Source: a bacterium (GTDB lineage: Bacteria > Joyebacterota > Joyebacteria > Joyebacterales > Joyebacteraceae). Taken from it: 64,000 bases of DNA. The notes beneath the pieces were generated by a model. The model ran no database searches, had not been told where the DNA came from, and saw nothing but the letters and a program-made list of their open reading frames with translations. A program made the translations under genes and the position numbers. The stretch's first letter is position 1. Each line of letters starts with the position of its first letter. Shown here piece after piece: positions 50,693-59,816 of the stretch. The stretch spans positions 159,321 through 223,320 of the forward strand of contig JAPEKQ010000003.1 in NCBI GenBank assembly GCA_029990205.1. The letters are read 5' to 3'.

Positions 50693-53545
50693 ATGACACG
50701 CTCGCGGACTGAGACACACAGCTTGCGGACGGCCGGACTGGCCGTTCTGGTGATGACCCTGATCTTCGCTGCGACCACACTGGCGCCGGCCGCCCCGATG
50801 CAGGGGCAGATCGTCACGATCCAGCAGCCCGACGGAACGACGGTGGACGTTCGGGTCTGGGGTGACGAGTACTACGCGCGGGGAGAGACCACTGACGGGT
50901 ATGCGGTCACGCGTGACCATGACACCGGGTACCTCTGCTTCGCCGGGCTCACGGCCGACGGGAACGAACTCGTCTCGACGGGCATCCCGGCGGGAGAGCA
51001 GCCGCCGGACGGACTCGAGAGGCATCTGAGGATCGCCGAGGGCGCCGCGGCCACCCAGGCCCTCCGCTCCCGTGAGGACTTCAGGCGACGCCAGCTTGCG
51101 ACCTTCGCGACCGCGCCCCGCGCCGACCGCGCGGGCACCACGACGGGCGACGTCGTCGGCATCACGCTCCTTGTCGATTTCTCGGACGACGTCGCGACCA
51201 TCGCCGTCGGCAACTTCGACGACTACTGTAACAAGGAAGGCTACACGGGCTACGGGAACAACGGGTCGGTCCGCGACTACTACTACGACGTCTCGGAGGG
51301 GAGTCTCAACTACACGAACTTCGTTCCCACGCAGCACTTCCGCGCACCGAACACCAAGGCCTACTACTGCAACTCATCGATACCCTACGGGCAGCGCGCG
51401 CAGGAGCTGGTTGCCGCCGCCCTCGACGACCTTGACGCATCCGGTTTCGACTTCAGCGAGTACGACTCCAACGGTGACGGCGTCATCGACGCGGTCAACT
51501 GCTTCTACGCGGGCGACACGTGGAACAGCTGGGCCGAGGGTCTCTGGCCGCACGCCGGGTGGCTCCAGTGGAGCGCCGACGGTGTGAGCACCGAGCGTTA
51601 CCAGATCACGAACGCCGGCAGCTCCCTCTCGCTCGGCACCTTCTGCCATGAGAACGGACACATGCTCATGGGATGGCCGGACCTCTACGACTACGATGGC
51701 GACTCCGCGGGCGTCGGCGCATTCTGTCTGATGTGCGCCGGGTGTTTCGGTACGAACCCGAACGAGCCGTGCGCCTACTTCAAGATGGACGCGGGGTGGG
51801 CGGACGTCACGGAGCTCTGGGACCCGGCTGCCGACCTCCCGGTCTCGGTCGACGGCAACGTGATGTACCGTTTCCAGCGCGTCGACCATCCGAACGAGTT
51901 CTACCTGGTCGAGAATCGTCAGTCGACCGGCCGCGACGCCGGGCTGCCCGACAACGGTCTCGCCATCTGGCACATCGACACCGAGGGAAACAACAGCAAT
52001 CAGCAGCAGACGCCGGAGCAGCACTATCTCGTCACGCTCGTCCAGGCCGACGGTGACTGGGACCTCGAGAACAACCGGAACTCCGGTGACAGTTCCGACC
52101 TCTACGCGTCACCCTCCTACACCGAGTGCACTCCGACGTCCGACCCGAGCACGGAGTGGTGGGACCGTACGGAATCGCAGGCCTCTTTCTTCGACGTCAG
52201 CACGTCCGGCTCGCTGATGACGTTCGACTTCATGCTCGTCGCGTACGGTCTCGAGACCGACGCAGCCGCGCTCGCGGCTGAGATCGACCTCGCGTCGTCG
52301 ATCATCTACCCGATGACACTCCACAACTACGGAACGGTCAGCGACCAGGTCACGATCAGCGTCACGCAGGATGAGCTCCCGGCCGGAGTGGCGCCCAGCG
52401 ACTGGCCCGCCCGGTACCGCATCGACGGTGGCGACTGGAAGGCCTTCTCCTCGACCATCACGATGAGTGCGGGGGAGACTCTCCCGATCGAGGTCCGGCT
52501 GACCGACTCCATCGGCACGACCTCCGGCATGGCGCTCACGACGCTCTCGGCGGAGAGCTTCGGAGATGCTTCGGCCTCCAAGCACGTGTCCTTCGGCACG
52601 TTCGTCGGACTCCCATCGGTGCTGCTCGTCGATGACGACGGCGGCGGAACATATGAGAGCTACCTGGAGACCGCGCTCGCCGACACCGGTTACGCGGTTC
52701 GAACCTGGGACGCATCGGTGCTCGGACGCCCGACTCCTGAGCTTCTGGCCTCACACTGGGCCGTCCTCTGGACGACGGCCGACGGCGACGCCACGGGTAT
52801 CTCGACCGAGGACGAGCAGAACCTCATCGACTACCTCGATGCCGGAGGCAACGTCCTGCTGTCGAGCATGGACTATCTCTCGAGCCGCGGTGCGGCCAAC
52901 GAGTTCATCACCGACTACCTCCACATCGACACGTGGACTCCGGACTCGGGCTGCTTCCTCGTCGAGGGCGTCACGGACGACCCGATCTCATGCAGCATGT
53001 CCCTCGGACTTCTGGCGGGACCGTTCCCGCCGAGCCTGAGTGACGCGATCGTGACCTCGTCGCCGGCGGTATCCATCTTCTCGTCGTCCGGTGTGGAGCG
53101 CGGGCTGCGGGTGGATGAGAATGGCTACAAGCTCGTGTTCCTCTCGTTCCCGTTCGAGGGCGTCAAGGTGGACAACGCCTTCCCGAGCAATCAGCGGACG
53201 CTCGTCGCGCGCACGCTGGCCTGGTTCGACGAGACGACCGGCGTAGCCGACAACGACGTCGTTGGGCGGCTCGCGATAGCCCAGAACCATCCGAACCCGT
53301 TCAATCCTGTCACGAACATCGCCTTCACGGTCCCGGCGGAGACCGCGAGCACCACGCTCAGGATCTACGACGTCTCCGGCCGACTCGTCACGACACTCGT
53401 TGACGAACCGATGCCGGCGGGGGCACACTCGGTGGTCTGGGACGGCACGAACCTCGACGGAGAGCGGCTGGCGTCAGGCATCTACTTCGCCAGACTTGAC
53501 GCCGGGACCGAGTCCGCGGTAAGGAAGATGACGTTGCTCAAGTAG
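50693..53545 (+). CDS. Secreted M6-family metalloprotease with C-terminal FlgD-like sorting module
   Basis: 950 aa. Signal peptide at about 1-34. The immune-inhibitor-A-type M6 protease domain is about 150-430, with HENGHMLMGWPDLYDYDGD; H319-E320-...-H323 is the zinc site and Glu the base. Residues about 520-850 contain beta-sandwich regions. The C-terminus (about 870-950) has NHPNPFNPVTNI ... WDGTNLDGERLASGIYFARL and ends LLK, the FlgD-like / type A sorting module. The start is ATG 50693 with TTGGAGG; the same frame is open much further upstream, through the previous gene's antisense-like region, but that extension has no family content. Likely an extracellular peptidase. Confidence 0.88.
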   Translation: MTRSRTETHSLRTAGLAVLVMTLIFAATTLAPAAPMQGQIVTIQQPDGTTVDVRVWGDEYYARGETTDGYAVTRDHDTGYLCFAGLTADGNELVSTGIPAGEQPPDGLERHLRIAEGAAATQALRSREDFRRRQLATFATAPRADRAGTTTGDVVGITLLVDFSDDVATIAVGNFDDYCNKEGYTGYGNNGSVRDYYYDVSEGSLNYTNFVPTQHFRAPNTKAYYCNSSIPYGQRAQELVAAALDDLDASGFDFSEYDSNGDGVIDAVNCFYAGDTWNSWAEGLWPHAGWLQWSADGVSTERYQITNAGSSLSLGTFCHENGHMLMGWPDLYDYDGDSAGVGAFCLMCAGCFGTNPNEPCAYFKMDAGWADVTELWDPAADLPVSVDGNVMYRFQRVDHPNEFYLVENRQSTGRDAGLPDNGLAIWHIDTEGNNSNQQQTPEQHYLVTLVQADGDWDLENNRNSGDSSDLYASPSYTECTPTSDPSTEWWDRTESQASFFDVSTSGSLMTFDFMLVAYGLETDAAALAAEIDLASSIIYPMTLHNYGTVSDQVTISVTQDELPAGVAPSDWPARYRIDGGDWKAFSSTITMSAGETLPIEVRLTDSIGTTSGMALTTLSAESFGDASASKHVSFGTFVGLPSVLLVDDDGGGTYESYLETALADTGYAVRTWDASVLGRPTPELLASHWAVLWTTADGDATGISTEDEQNLIDYLDAGGNVLLSSMDYLSSRGAANEFITDYLHIDTWTPDSGCFLVEGVTDDPISCSMSLGLLAGPFPPSLSDAIVTSSPAVSIFSSSGVERGLRVDENGYKLVFLSFPFEGVKVDNAFPSNQRTLVARTLAWFDETTGVADNDVVGRLAIAQNHPNPFNPVTNIAFTVPAETASTTLRIYDVSGRLVTTLVDEPMPAGAHSVVWDGTNLDGERLASGIYFARLDAGTESAVRKMTLLK

Positions 53546-53616
53546 AGAGTAGACTCCCGGGCAATCGGGTTCCGATAGATCTGAGCAGGATCGCGGCACT
53601 GACAGGGAGGACAGAG

Positions 53617-54690
53617 ATGACGGATCGCAGATGGAGACTCACGGCGATCTGGCTCATCATCGCGCTCACGCCGTTCTTCGCGACGTGCGCGCTGACGAAC
53701 AATGAGACGGGCGCCATCTACGGCTACGTCCGCGACTCACAGACCCAGCAGATCATGGTGGGCGTCGTCGTGGAGTGCGAGGCGGCCTGGGTGGAGACGG
53801 GCACCGACGGCTCGTACTACCTCGATGGCATCACGGAGGGCTGGCGTTCGATTCACGCGGAGGCGACGGGTTACGGCGACTACTCCGACGCCGTCAGCGT
53901 TTCGGGCCAGACACGGTACGATATCGAGATGGACGTGGCGGTCGGGGTGTCACATGTGTTCGGCGTCGTCTCGCGTCCGGGCCAGGGACCGATCGAGGGC
54001 GCGCTTGTCGATCTTGACGGGCGGACCAAGACAACCGGGGCCGACGGCTCATACGAGTTCTGGAACGTCCCACGCGATTCGGAGACCCTGACGGTCACGC
54101 TGGACGGGTACCGGTCGTACACCACGCCTCTCTATCTTGATGAGGACGACGAGGAGATCGACGTCACACTGCTCCTTCTCGGCTCGGTCACGCTCGACGC
54201 CATCGCGGACGCCACGGTGCGGCAGGACATTCCTGACACACCCCTGGGGATGTGGCCGACGCTCGACCTGTTCTACAGCCCGTCGTGGCACTTCCGCTTC
54301 CTGGTCTGCTTCGACCTGACCGTGCTTCCGACGACCGCGGTCGCCGAGGCGTGCACGCTTCATCTGACGAACACGTGGGATGCCAGCGGCGAAGATGCCA
54401 TTCCGACCCTTGTGGCACGCAACACGGAGACGTGGGAGGAGATGGAGGTGACCTGGGGGAACGCGCCGTTCATCGAGGGCGCGTCCTACGCCACGACGCT
54501 GTTCACGCCTCCCGTCTACGACATCGAAGTCACGGGGTTCGTCGACGACTGGCTGAGCGGCTATGCCGTGAACCACGGGCTCACCATCGACACCAGCGAG
54601 GACCCGACTGCAACGCGCTTCTCCTTCGCCTCCCGGGAACACGAGGAGACGGAGTGGAGACCGAAGCTCGTTGTGCACTATGCCTACTAG
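53617..54690 (+). CDS. Secreted protein: two carboxypeptidase-regulatory-like repeats plus DNRLRE-like domain
   Basis: 357 aa. The N-terminal hydrophobic LTAIWLIIALTPFFATC ends in a lipobox-like ATC, although Thr at -1 is not standard. Two carboxypeptidase-regulatory-like beta domains follow (about 30-100 GAIYGYVRDSQTQQIMVGV, and 108-190 HVFGVVSRPGQGPIEGALV). A C-terminal DNRLRE-type domain (about 190-357) has FRFLVCFDLTVLP and FASREHEETEWRPKLVVHY. No catalytic site is visible; a structural or adhesin role is an inference. The gene follows the M6 protease by 71 bp. Confidence 0.74.
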   Translation: MTDRRWRLTAIWLIIALTPFFATCALTNNETGAIYGYVRDSQTQQIMVGVVVECEAAWVETGTDGSYYLDGITEGWRSIHAEATGYGDYSDAVSVSGQTRYDIEMDVAVGVSHVFGVVSRPGQGPIEGALVDLDGRTKTTGADGSYEFWNVPRDSETLTVTLDGYRSYTTPLYLDEDDEEIDVTLLLLGSVTLDAIADATVRQDIPDTPLGMWPTLDLFYSPSWHFRFLVCFDLTVLPTTAVAEACTLHLTNTWDASGEDAIPTLVARNTETWEEMEVTWGNAPFIEGASYATTLFTPPVYDIEVTGFVDDWLSGYAVNHGLTIDTSEDPTATRFSFASREHEETEWRPKLVVHYAY

Positions 54691-54700
54691 CGTGCCTCTT

Positions 54701-54718
54701 CCCGTGCTGTAGCACGGG
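54701..54718 (+). terminator. Hairpin after the regulatory-domain protein
   Basis: CCCGTGCT and AGCACGGG form an 18-bp perfect palindrome around GT, ten bases after the stop codon. GGGCGCGCCCC continues the G-C-rich run. No T-tract, so termination is plausible but unproven. Confidence 0.5.
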
Positions 54719-54732
54719 GGCGCGCCCCGCGC

Positions 54733-54761
54733 TTGACTTCAGGCGTCCGAACAGCTAGACA
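54733..54761 (+). promoter_or_regulatory. Candidate promoter for the P-type ATPase
   Basis: TTGACT (54733-54738, five of six), exactly 17 bp, TAGACA (54756-54761). The -10 is weak alone but resembles the TAG-type boxes elsewhere in the window. Predicted start near 54768, about 100 nt before the gene. Confidence 0.55.
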
Positions 54762-54868
54762 TTCTATGACCCGGTGCGGATCCATGGCCGTTGACGCACC
54801 GGGTCTCTCACATCAGCCGCGCGTGCGGCGCAAGCTCGCAGACGGACTCGCCAACAGGACGGAGACAC

Positions 54869-57622
54869 ATGCAGGAGCACGATTTCTACAGGATGACCGT
54901 TGAGGAAGCGCTGTCGGCGCTCGGCTCGAGCGAGAAGGGACTCTCGCGCGCTGAGGCGAACAAGCGCCGCGACGAGTACGGACCGAACGCGCTCGCCGGC
55001 GAGTTCCGCGTATCGAAGCTGCTGACCTTCATCGGTCAGTTCAAGGATGTTCTCGTCATCGTCCTGCTGGTCGCCGCGGCCATCTCGTTCATCATCGGAA
55101 GCTACCGCGACGGCACGGTCATGCTCGTGATCGTCGCCGTCAACGCGGTCATCGGATTCGTCCAGGAGTACAAGGCGGGGAAGATCGTCGAGAGCCTCCA
55201 GAACCTCATCCGTTCACCGGCGCGCGTGCTCGTGGACGGGGAGCTCACGGAGGAATCGCAGGACAAGCTCGTCCCGGGGGACATCGTCCAGATCGAGGAG
55301 GGGGACAAGATCCCGTCGGACCTGCGGATCATTGAGTCGTTCAATCTCCGCACCAACGACTTCTCGCTGACGGGCGAATCGACGCCGCAGGGGAAGCACT
55401 CGAACGCGCAACCCGACGAGTGTGTTCTCGCGGACCGCGACAACATGGCCTATCTCGGAACGACCGTGGCGTCCGGAACGGCCACCGGCGTCGTCGTGCG
55501 CACTGGCATGACGACCGAGATGGGCAAGATCGCCAACATGACCCAGAGCACGCGCGAGACGAAGTCGCCGCTCGAGCGGGAACTGGGCTCGCTGGCGAAC
55601 CGCCTGACCGTCATCGTGGTCATCATCAGCGCCGCGCTCTTCGGCGTTGCGGTCTGGCAGGGATTCAGTCTCCTCACGAGCATGATCTACGCGCTCGGCA
55701 TCGCCGTCGCGATGGTCCCGCAGGCGCTCCCGGCGCAGGTCACGGTCGCGCTGTCCACGACGAGCAAGCGGCTCGCCGACCGGAACGCCGTGGTCAAGAG
55801 CCTGCCGTCGGTCGAGACACTCGGCTCCACGACGGTCATCTGCACCGACAAGACGGGAACGCTCACCAAGAACGAGATGACGGCGACGACCGTCTACTTC
55901 AACGGACGACACTACGAACTCACGGGCACCGGGTACATCCCGGAAGGCACCATCCTCGACGATCAGGGTAAGGAGCTCACGCAGGAGGGCATCGACGAGA
56001 TCGAGGTCCTGATGGACGCCGCGACCATGGCGTCGAATGCCGAGATCCACGAGCCCGATGAGGAGCACGACGGGTGGTACGCCGTGGGCGACCCGACCGA
56101 GGCCGCGCTCGTGGCGATGTCGACCAAGCTCGGGACGCGCTCGCCGATCGAGGACGAGGAGAACCCCGAGCTCCACGAGTTCCCGTTCGACTCCGAGCGG
56201 AAACGCATGAGCTCCGTGCGCCAGTTCGGGGACCGGCAGCAGCTGGCGATGAAGGGCGCGACGAACAGCGTGCTCGCCATCTCGAAGCACATCTACAGGG
56301 ACGGCCGGGTCGTCCCGATCACCGACGAGGACCGGGAGGCGATCAGGGCCATCAATGAGGAGTACTCCCGCAAGGCGCTGCGGGTCCTCGCCATCGCGTA
56401 CCGCCCCCTCGACGACTCCGGCAGGGACTATGTGCTCGAGGAGGTCGAGAAGGATGTCACGTTCCTCGGACTCGTCGGGATGATCGACCCGCCGAAGGAG
56501 GGCGTCAAGGAGGCCATCGCGGCGTGCAAGGCAGCCAACATCCGCACGTTCATCATCACGGGGGACCACGCCATCACCGCGCAGGCGGTCGGGCAGAAGA
56601 TCGGGCTCTCGGAGGGGGAGGCGCCCCCGCAGGTCATCGCCGGGGAGGAACTGGCGACGATGGACGACGAGACGCTCGGCGGCATCATGAAGGACGCCCC
56701 GTCGCTCATCTTCTCGCGAGTCAGCCCGGAGGACAAGCTCCGCCTCGTCAACATCCTCGAGGATCTCGGCGAGGTCGTCGCCATGACGGGCGACGGCGTC
56801 AACGACGCCCCGGCGCTCAAGCGCGCGGACATCGGTGTGGCGATGGGGAAGATCGGCACGGACGTGGCGAAGGAGGCGTCGGAGGTGATCCTGCTCGACG
56901 ACAGCTTCCCGACGCTCGTCGAGGCCGTCCGCGAGGGGAGGACGATCTACTCGAACCTCCGCAAGACCGTGCTCGCATCGATGACCACGAACGGAGCCGA
57001 GCTCATCATCGTACTCCTCGGACTCGCGGCCGTGTCCGTGAAGAGCTGGGCGATCGCCATCCTGGCCATCCAGATCCTTGCCATCGACCTCCTGGCGGAG
57101 ATCCTGCCGCTGACGTCGCTGACGTTCGATCCGCCCTCCGAAGAGGTCATGACGGCGCCGCCGCGCGATCTCGAGGACCACATCCTGAACCGTCAGACCA
57201 CGCCCGAGGTGGTCTTCCTCGCCATCCTCATGGGAGTGCTCGCGTTCGGGAACTACGCGCTGTTCATGTGGCGCGAGGGGATCACGCTCGGACTCGATGC
57301 GGGACGCTCGGCCCTCTATATGAGAGCGACGACGGTCTCGTATCTGACGATCGGGTACTGCCAGTTCGCCAACATCCTCTCGAGGCGCTACGAACTCCGG
57401 TCTGTGTTCAGCCGGACCTTCTGGTCGAACCCCATTCTGCTGTGGTCGATCGTCGCCTCGGTCGGTCTCACGGCGCTCGCCGTCTACGCACCCTTCATCA
57501 GCGACTTCCTGTCGTTCCGCGGTCCCACACCCATGGACTGGGCCTTCGTGCTCGGGGCCGCGGGCGTCTACCTGCTCGCCTTCGAGATCATCAAGATCGG
57601 AAAGCGAGTCAGGGCTCACTGA
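54869..57622 (+). CDS. P-type cation-transporting ATPase (type II)
   Basis: 917 aa from ATG 54869 (GGAG four bases upstream). A cation ATPase N-terminal domain (about 1-70) is followed by M1-M2, the actuator LTGES loop (about 167), M4 with MVPQALPAQVTV, and the phosphorylation site CTDKTGTLTKNEM. The nucleotide domain follows, then the hinge MTGDGVNDAPALKRADIG and M5-M10, with an AIDLLAEILPLTSL M6. It looks like SERCA/PMR1-type pumps. The M4 glutamate of the usual PEGLP is Gln here (PQALP), so the ion preference (Ca2+, Na+, other) cannot be set. It faces two secreted protein genes. Confidence 0.9.
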   Translation: MQEHDFYRMTVEEALSALGSSEKGLSRAEANKRRDEYGPNALAGEFRVSKLLTFIGQFKDVLVIVLLVAAAISFIIGSYRDGTVMLVIVAVNAVIGFVQEYKAGKIVESLQNLIRSPARVLVDGELTEESQDKLVPGDIVQIEEGDKIPSDLRIIESFNLRTNDFSLTGESTPQGKHSNAQPDECVLADRDNMAYLGTTVASGTATGVVVRTGMTTEMGKIANMTQSTRETKSPLERELGSLANRLTVIVVIISAALFGVAVWQGFSLLTSMIYALGIAVAMVPQALPAQVTVALSTTSKRLADRNAVVKSLPSVETLGSTTVICTDKTGTLTKNEMTATTVYFNGRHYELTGTGYIPEGTILDDQGKELTQEGIDEIEVLMDAATMASNAEIHEPDEEHDGWYAVGDPTEAALVAMSTKLGTRSPIEDEENPELHEFPFDSERKRMSSVRQFGDRQQLAMKGATNSVLAISKHIYRDGRVVPITDEDREAIRAINEEYSRKALRVLAIAYRPLDDSGRDYVLEEVEKDVTFLGLVGMIDPPKEGVKEAIAACKAANIRTFIITGDHAITAQAVGQKIGLSEGEAPPQVIAGEELATMDDETLGGIMKDAPSLIFSRVSPEDKLRLVNILEDLGEVVAMTGDGVNDAPALKRADIGVAMGKIGTDVAKEASEVILLDDSFPTLVEAVREGRTIYSNLRKTVLASMTTNGAELIIVLLGLAAVSVKSWAIAILAIQILAIDLLAEILPLTSLTFDPPSEEVMTAPPRDLEDHILNRQTTPEVVFLAILMGVLAFGNYALFMWREGITLGLDAGRSALYMRATTVSYLTIGYCQFANILSRRYELRSVFSRTFWSNPILLWSIVASVGLTALAVYAPFISDFLSFRGPTPMDWAFVLGAAGVYLLAFEIIKIGKRVRAH

Positions 57623-57687
57623 CACGCGTTTCGAGCATCCTCTGGCCCGCCTCTTGCTTCAGTTTGACCCAATTCACGCGACGCCGC

Positions 57688-57711
57688 GCGCGCCGGGGAG
57701 ACCCGGCGCGC
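57688..57711 (+). terminator. Hairpin after the P-type ATPase
   Basis: GCGCGCCGGG (57688-57697) pairs with CCCGGCGCGC (57702-57711) around GAGA, a 10-bp G-C stem. GTCACAAC follows, so no T-tract. It lies 66 bp after the ATPase stop and 46 bp before the next gene. Confidence 0.45.
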
Positions 57712-57757
57712 CGTCACAACGTCGAACCGATGAACGGGAAGGACTGGAGGACCCTTG

Positions 57758-58174
57758 ATGAACAGCACATGGATGCGCACGGCCACCCTCTGCGTGGCGC
57801 TGGGACTCGTGATCTCACTCACCACGCCGGCGGCTGCCGGACTCACGACGCTCCGCGGATGGCGGCTGGATGGGACCGGGCTCCTCTCGCGAGGCTCTGA
57901 CGGGCAGCTCGAGCCGGCGCCGTGGGCCTGGAGCGAGTGGGAGACATGGGACGTCGCCGGGGCCGCGGCGGGCTACGAGGACCAGATCACGGATCTCGAC
58001 GCGCGGAGCGAGACCGCCGCACACGACGAGACGGCCGGAACGGAGACCCCGGAGTGGGCCTGGGAGGATCGCGGCTCACACGGGGATGACCGGTACGACG
58101 CCTGGCGCGAGGGCGGGCTCGACACGCGCGATGAGGATCGCTACCACGCCTACGCCGACGGCGCCGAGTTCTAG
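57758..58174 (+). CDS. Small acidic secreted protein, function unknown
   Basis: 138 aa from ATG 57758 with GGAGG seven bases upstream. A signal peptide at about 1-28 ends TPAAA-G. The mature protein is Asp/Glu-, Trp- and Gly-rich (PWAWSEWETWDVAG, then EWAWEDRGSHGDDRYDAWREG). No domain is recognised and no cysteines are seen in the mature part. It stands between the ATPase and the Cys-rich protein. It is probably real given the signal peptide and ribosome site. Confidence 0.6.
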   Translation: MNSTWMRTATLCVALGLVISLTTPAAAGLTTLRGWRLDGTGLLSRGSDGQLEPAPWAWSEWETWDVAGAAAGYEDQITDLDARSETAAHDETAGTETPEWAWEDRGSHGDDRYDAWREGGLDTRDEDRYHAYADGAEF

Positions 58175-58233
58175 CGTCCCCGAGAGGCAAGTCATCCTGG
58201 TGGTTCCCAGGTACTAGACTATGCGGCCAAGTG

Positions 58234-58262
58234 TTGCACTCTGGGCATGAATGTGCTAGCAT
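58234..58262 (+). promoter_or_regulatory. Candidate promoter for the Cys-rich secreted protein
   Basis: TTGCAC (58234-58239), exactly 17 bp, TAGCAT (58257-58262) with TGC just before the -10. Predicted start near 58269, leader about 165 nt; apart from G-C-rich repeats I see no riboswitch in it. Confidence 0.6.
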
Positions 58263-58433
58263 GGCCTTGGTCTGTTTCTTGCAGAATGACAGTCGGATGA
58301 CACGGTCGCGGCGACCCCGCGGCCGAGGGGTATGGGGGAGTGAACCGGCCCGCGGCGCACAGGCGGGTCACGACTGGAGAACTCGTCCCCCGGGATGGCC
58401 CGGGTGGACACACGCGCAACCAAGGAGGAGTCA

Positions 58434-59522
58434 ATGCGCTACGTTCTCATTACGCTGCTGGTGCTCGCCATGGCGCTCAGCGCCTCGGCCAAGAAGGACT
58501 GGGTTGAGCCGACGACGATGAGCCGCGGCAACCTCGACTGCACGAACGCCGTCCAGGCGTTCTGCGGTGGATTCTACATGGGCGACAACACGAACGCCCC
58601 GAACAACGTCGAGGCCTACGGCTGCACGGGCTGGACCGAGTCCGGCGGCGAGATCGTGTACGAGCTCGTGCTCGACGACTGCTACACCGTCACGGTCGCG
58701 CTGCTCGACATGACGGCCGACTTCGACGCCTTCCTGCTCGGAAGCTGCGACGAAGCCGACTGCATCATCCACGGTGACACCGGCTTCACGTCCGAGTGTC
58801 TCCTCCCGGGCACGTACTACATCGTCGTCGACGGGTACAACGGCGCCACGGGTACGTGGAACCTCGAGATCACGTGCGAGCTGTGCGACTGCCCGACGCC
58901 GCCGTGCTGCCCGAGCCTCTACACCTGCTACGACATCGACTTCAACATCACCGACGTCTTCATGACCCAGGAGTGCCTGGGCGGTCCGATCTGGGACTGG
59001 GGTGTTCCGGTCGGTATCCCGATGGTCGCCTGTGATGACGTCCCCGTGACGAACATCCTCGGCACGAACGTGGCCGGTGACTACTTCGAGAGCGGCGAGG
59101 CTGCCGTGATCGGTCCGTTCGAGATCACCGACTACTGCTGGTGCATGGAGCTCTGCCACTTCTACGACACCGAGAGCGGGTACGACGGCGGCTATGTCGC
59201 CATCTCGACCGACGGTGGCGTGACGTGGACGCCGGTCGCTCCGGCCCGCGGCTACGACACGCTCGGGTCCAGCTACGGCGCGCCGTGCATCGCCGGAATG
59301 GAGATCTTCAGCGGCCACCAGTACAACACCGCATTCCTCCGCGACTGCTTCAACCTCACCCAGTACATCGGGCAGACGGTCCACGTCGGCTTCTTCTTCG
59401 GCGCCGACAGCTCGATCTTCTACCCCGGCTGGTACATCAAGTGGGTGAAGATCGGTTCGGACGAGCCGTCCTCGCCGGTCGAGGAGTCGAGCTGGGGAAC
59501 CATCAAGGCCATGTACCGCTAG
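58434..59522 (+). CDS. Secreted cysteine-rich protein
   Basis: 362 aa from ATG 58434 with AAGGAGGAG upstream. The signal peptide cleaves after about A20 (MALSASA). The mature protein has 20 Cys, e.g. CELCDCPTPPCCPSLYTC, suggesting disulfide-rich folding outside the cell. A first half (about 30-150) resembles a pre-peptidase C-terminal (PPC)-like beta domain (ESGGEIVYELVLDDCYTVTV ... YYIVVDGYNG). The second half, with DGGYVAISTDGGVTWTPV and HVGFFFGADSSI, resembles the concanavalin/MAM-like folds of the next two genes. It lacks the PNPFNP sorting end. Function unknown. Confidence 0.7.
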   Translation: MRYVLITLLVLAMALSASAKKDWVEPTTMSRGNLDCTNAVQAFCGGFYMGDNTNAPNNVEAYGCTGWTESGGEIVYELVLDDCYTVTVALLDMTADFDAFLLGSCDEADCIIHGDTGFTSECLLPGTYYIVVDGYNGATGTWNLEITCELCDCPTPPCCPSLYTCYDIDFNITDVFMTQECLGGPIWDWGVPVGIPMVACDDVPVTNILGTNVAGDYFESGEAAVIGPFEITDYCWCMELCHFYDTESGYDGGYVAISTDGGVTWTPVAPARGYDTLGSSYGAPCIAGMEIFSGHQYNTAFLRDCFNLTQYIGQTVHVGFFFGADSSIFYPGWYIKWVKIGSDEPSSPVEESSWGTIKAMYR

Positions 59523-59566
59523 GGCCTCCTGGTGCGGCACCGAAGTGTGATGTGATGTATCCGGAG

Positions 59567-59598
59567 GGGGCGAGCGAGAGCTCGCCCCTTCTTCTATT
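59567..59598 (+). terminator. Rho-independent terminator
   Basis: GGGGCGAGC (59567-59575) pairs with GCTCGCCCC (59580-59588) around GAGA, followed directly by TTCTTCTATT. It is the clearest terminator in the window, 45 bp after the Cys-rich gene. Confidence 0.88.
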
Positions 59599-59816
59599 CG
59601 CGTTGCTCCACCCCGCGTCGTCTCGTGATGCGTTCGTCCGCGTCGTCAGGAATCCCGCACACGATGCGCGAATGAGCGCTCAACCTTCGTCCCCTGTCCC
59701 GTGTCAGAGATGTTGCCCCCCAGGCACCCACTGCGGACATCCAAGTCCGCGAGTGTCTCCCAGCCGAGACGCTGAACGAGCGGGATCACAGACATAGTTG
59801 GAAGGGGGATTGGCCG

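Noticed and set aside
53270..53545. FlgD-like end as evidence of flagellar genes
   Set aside because: This module is a common C-terminal sorting domain; no flagellar gene is present.
55214..57625. Long - strand open frame (about 803 codons) opposite the P-type ATPase
   Set aside because: It mirrors the ATPase codons and has no domain or start signal.
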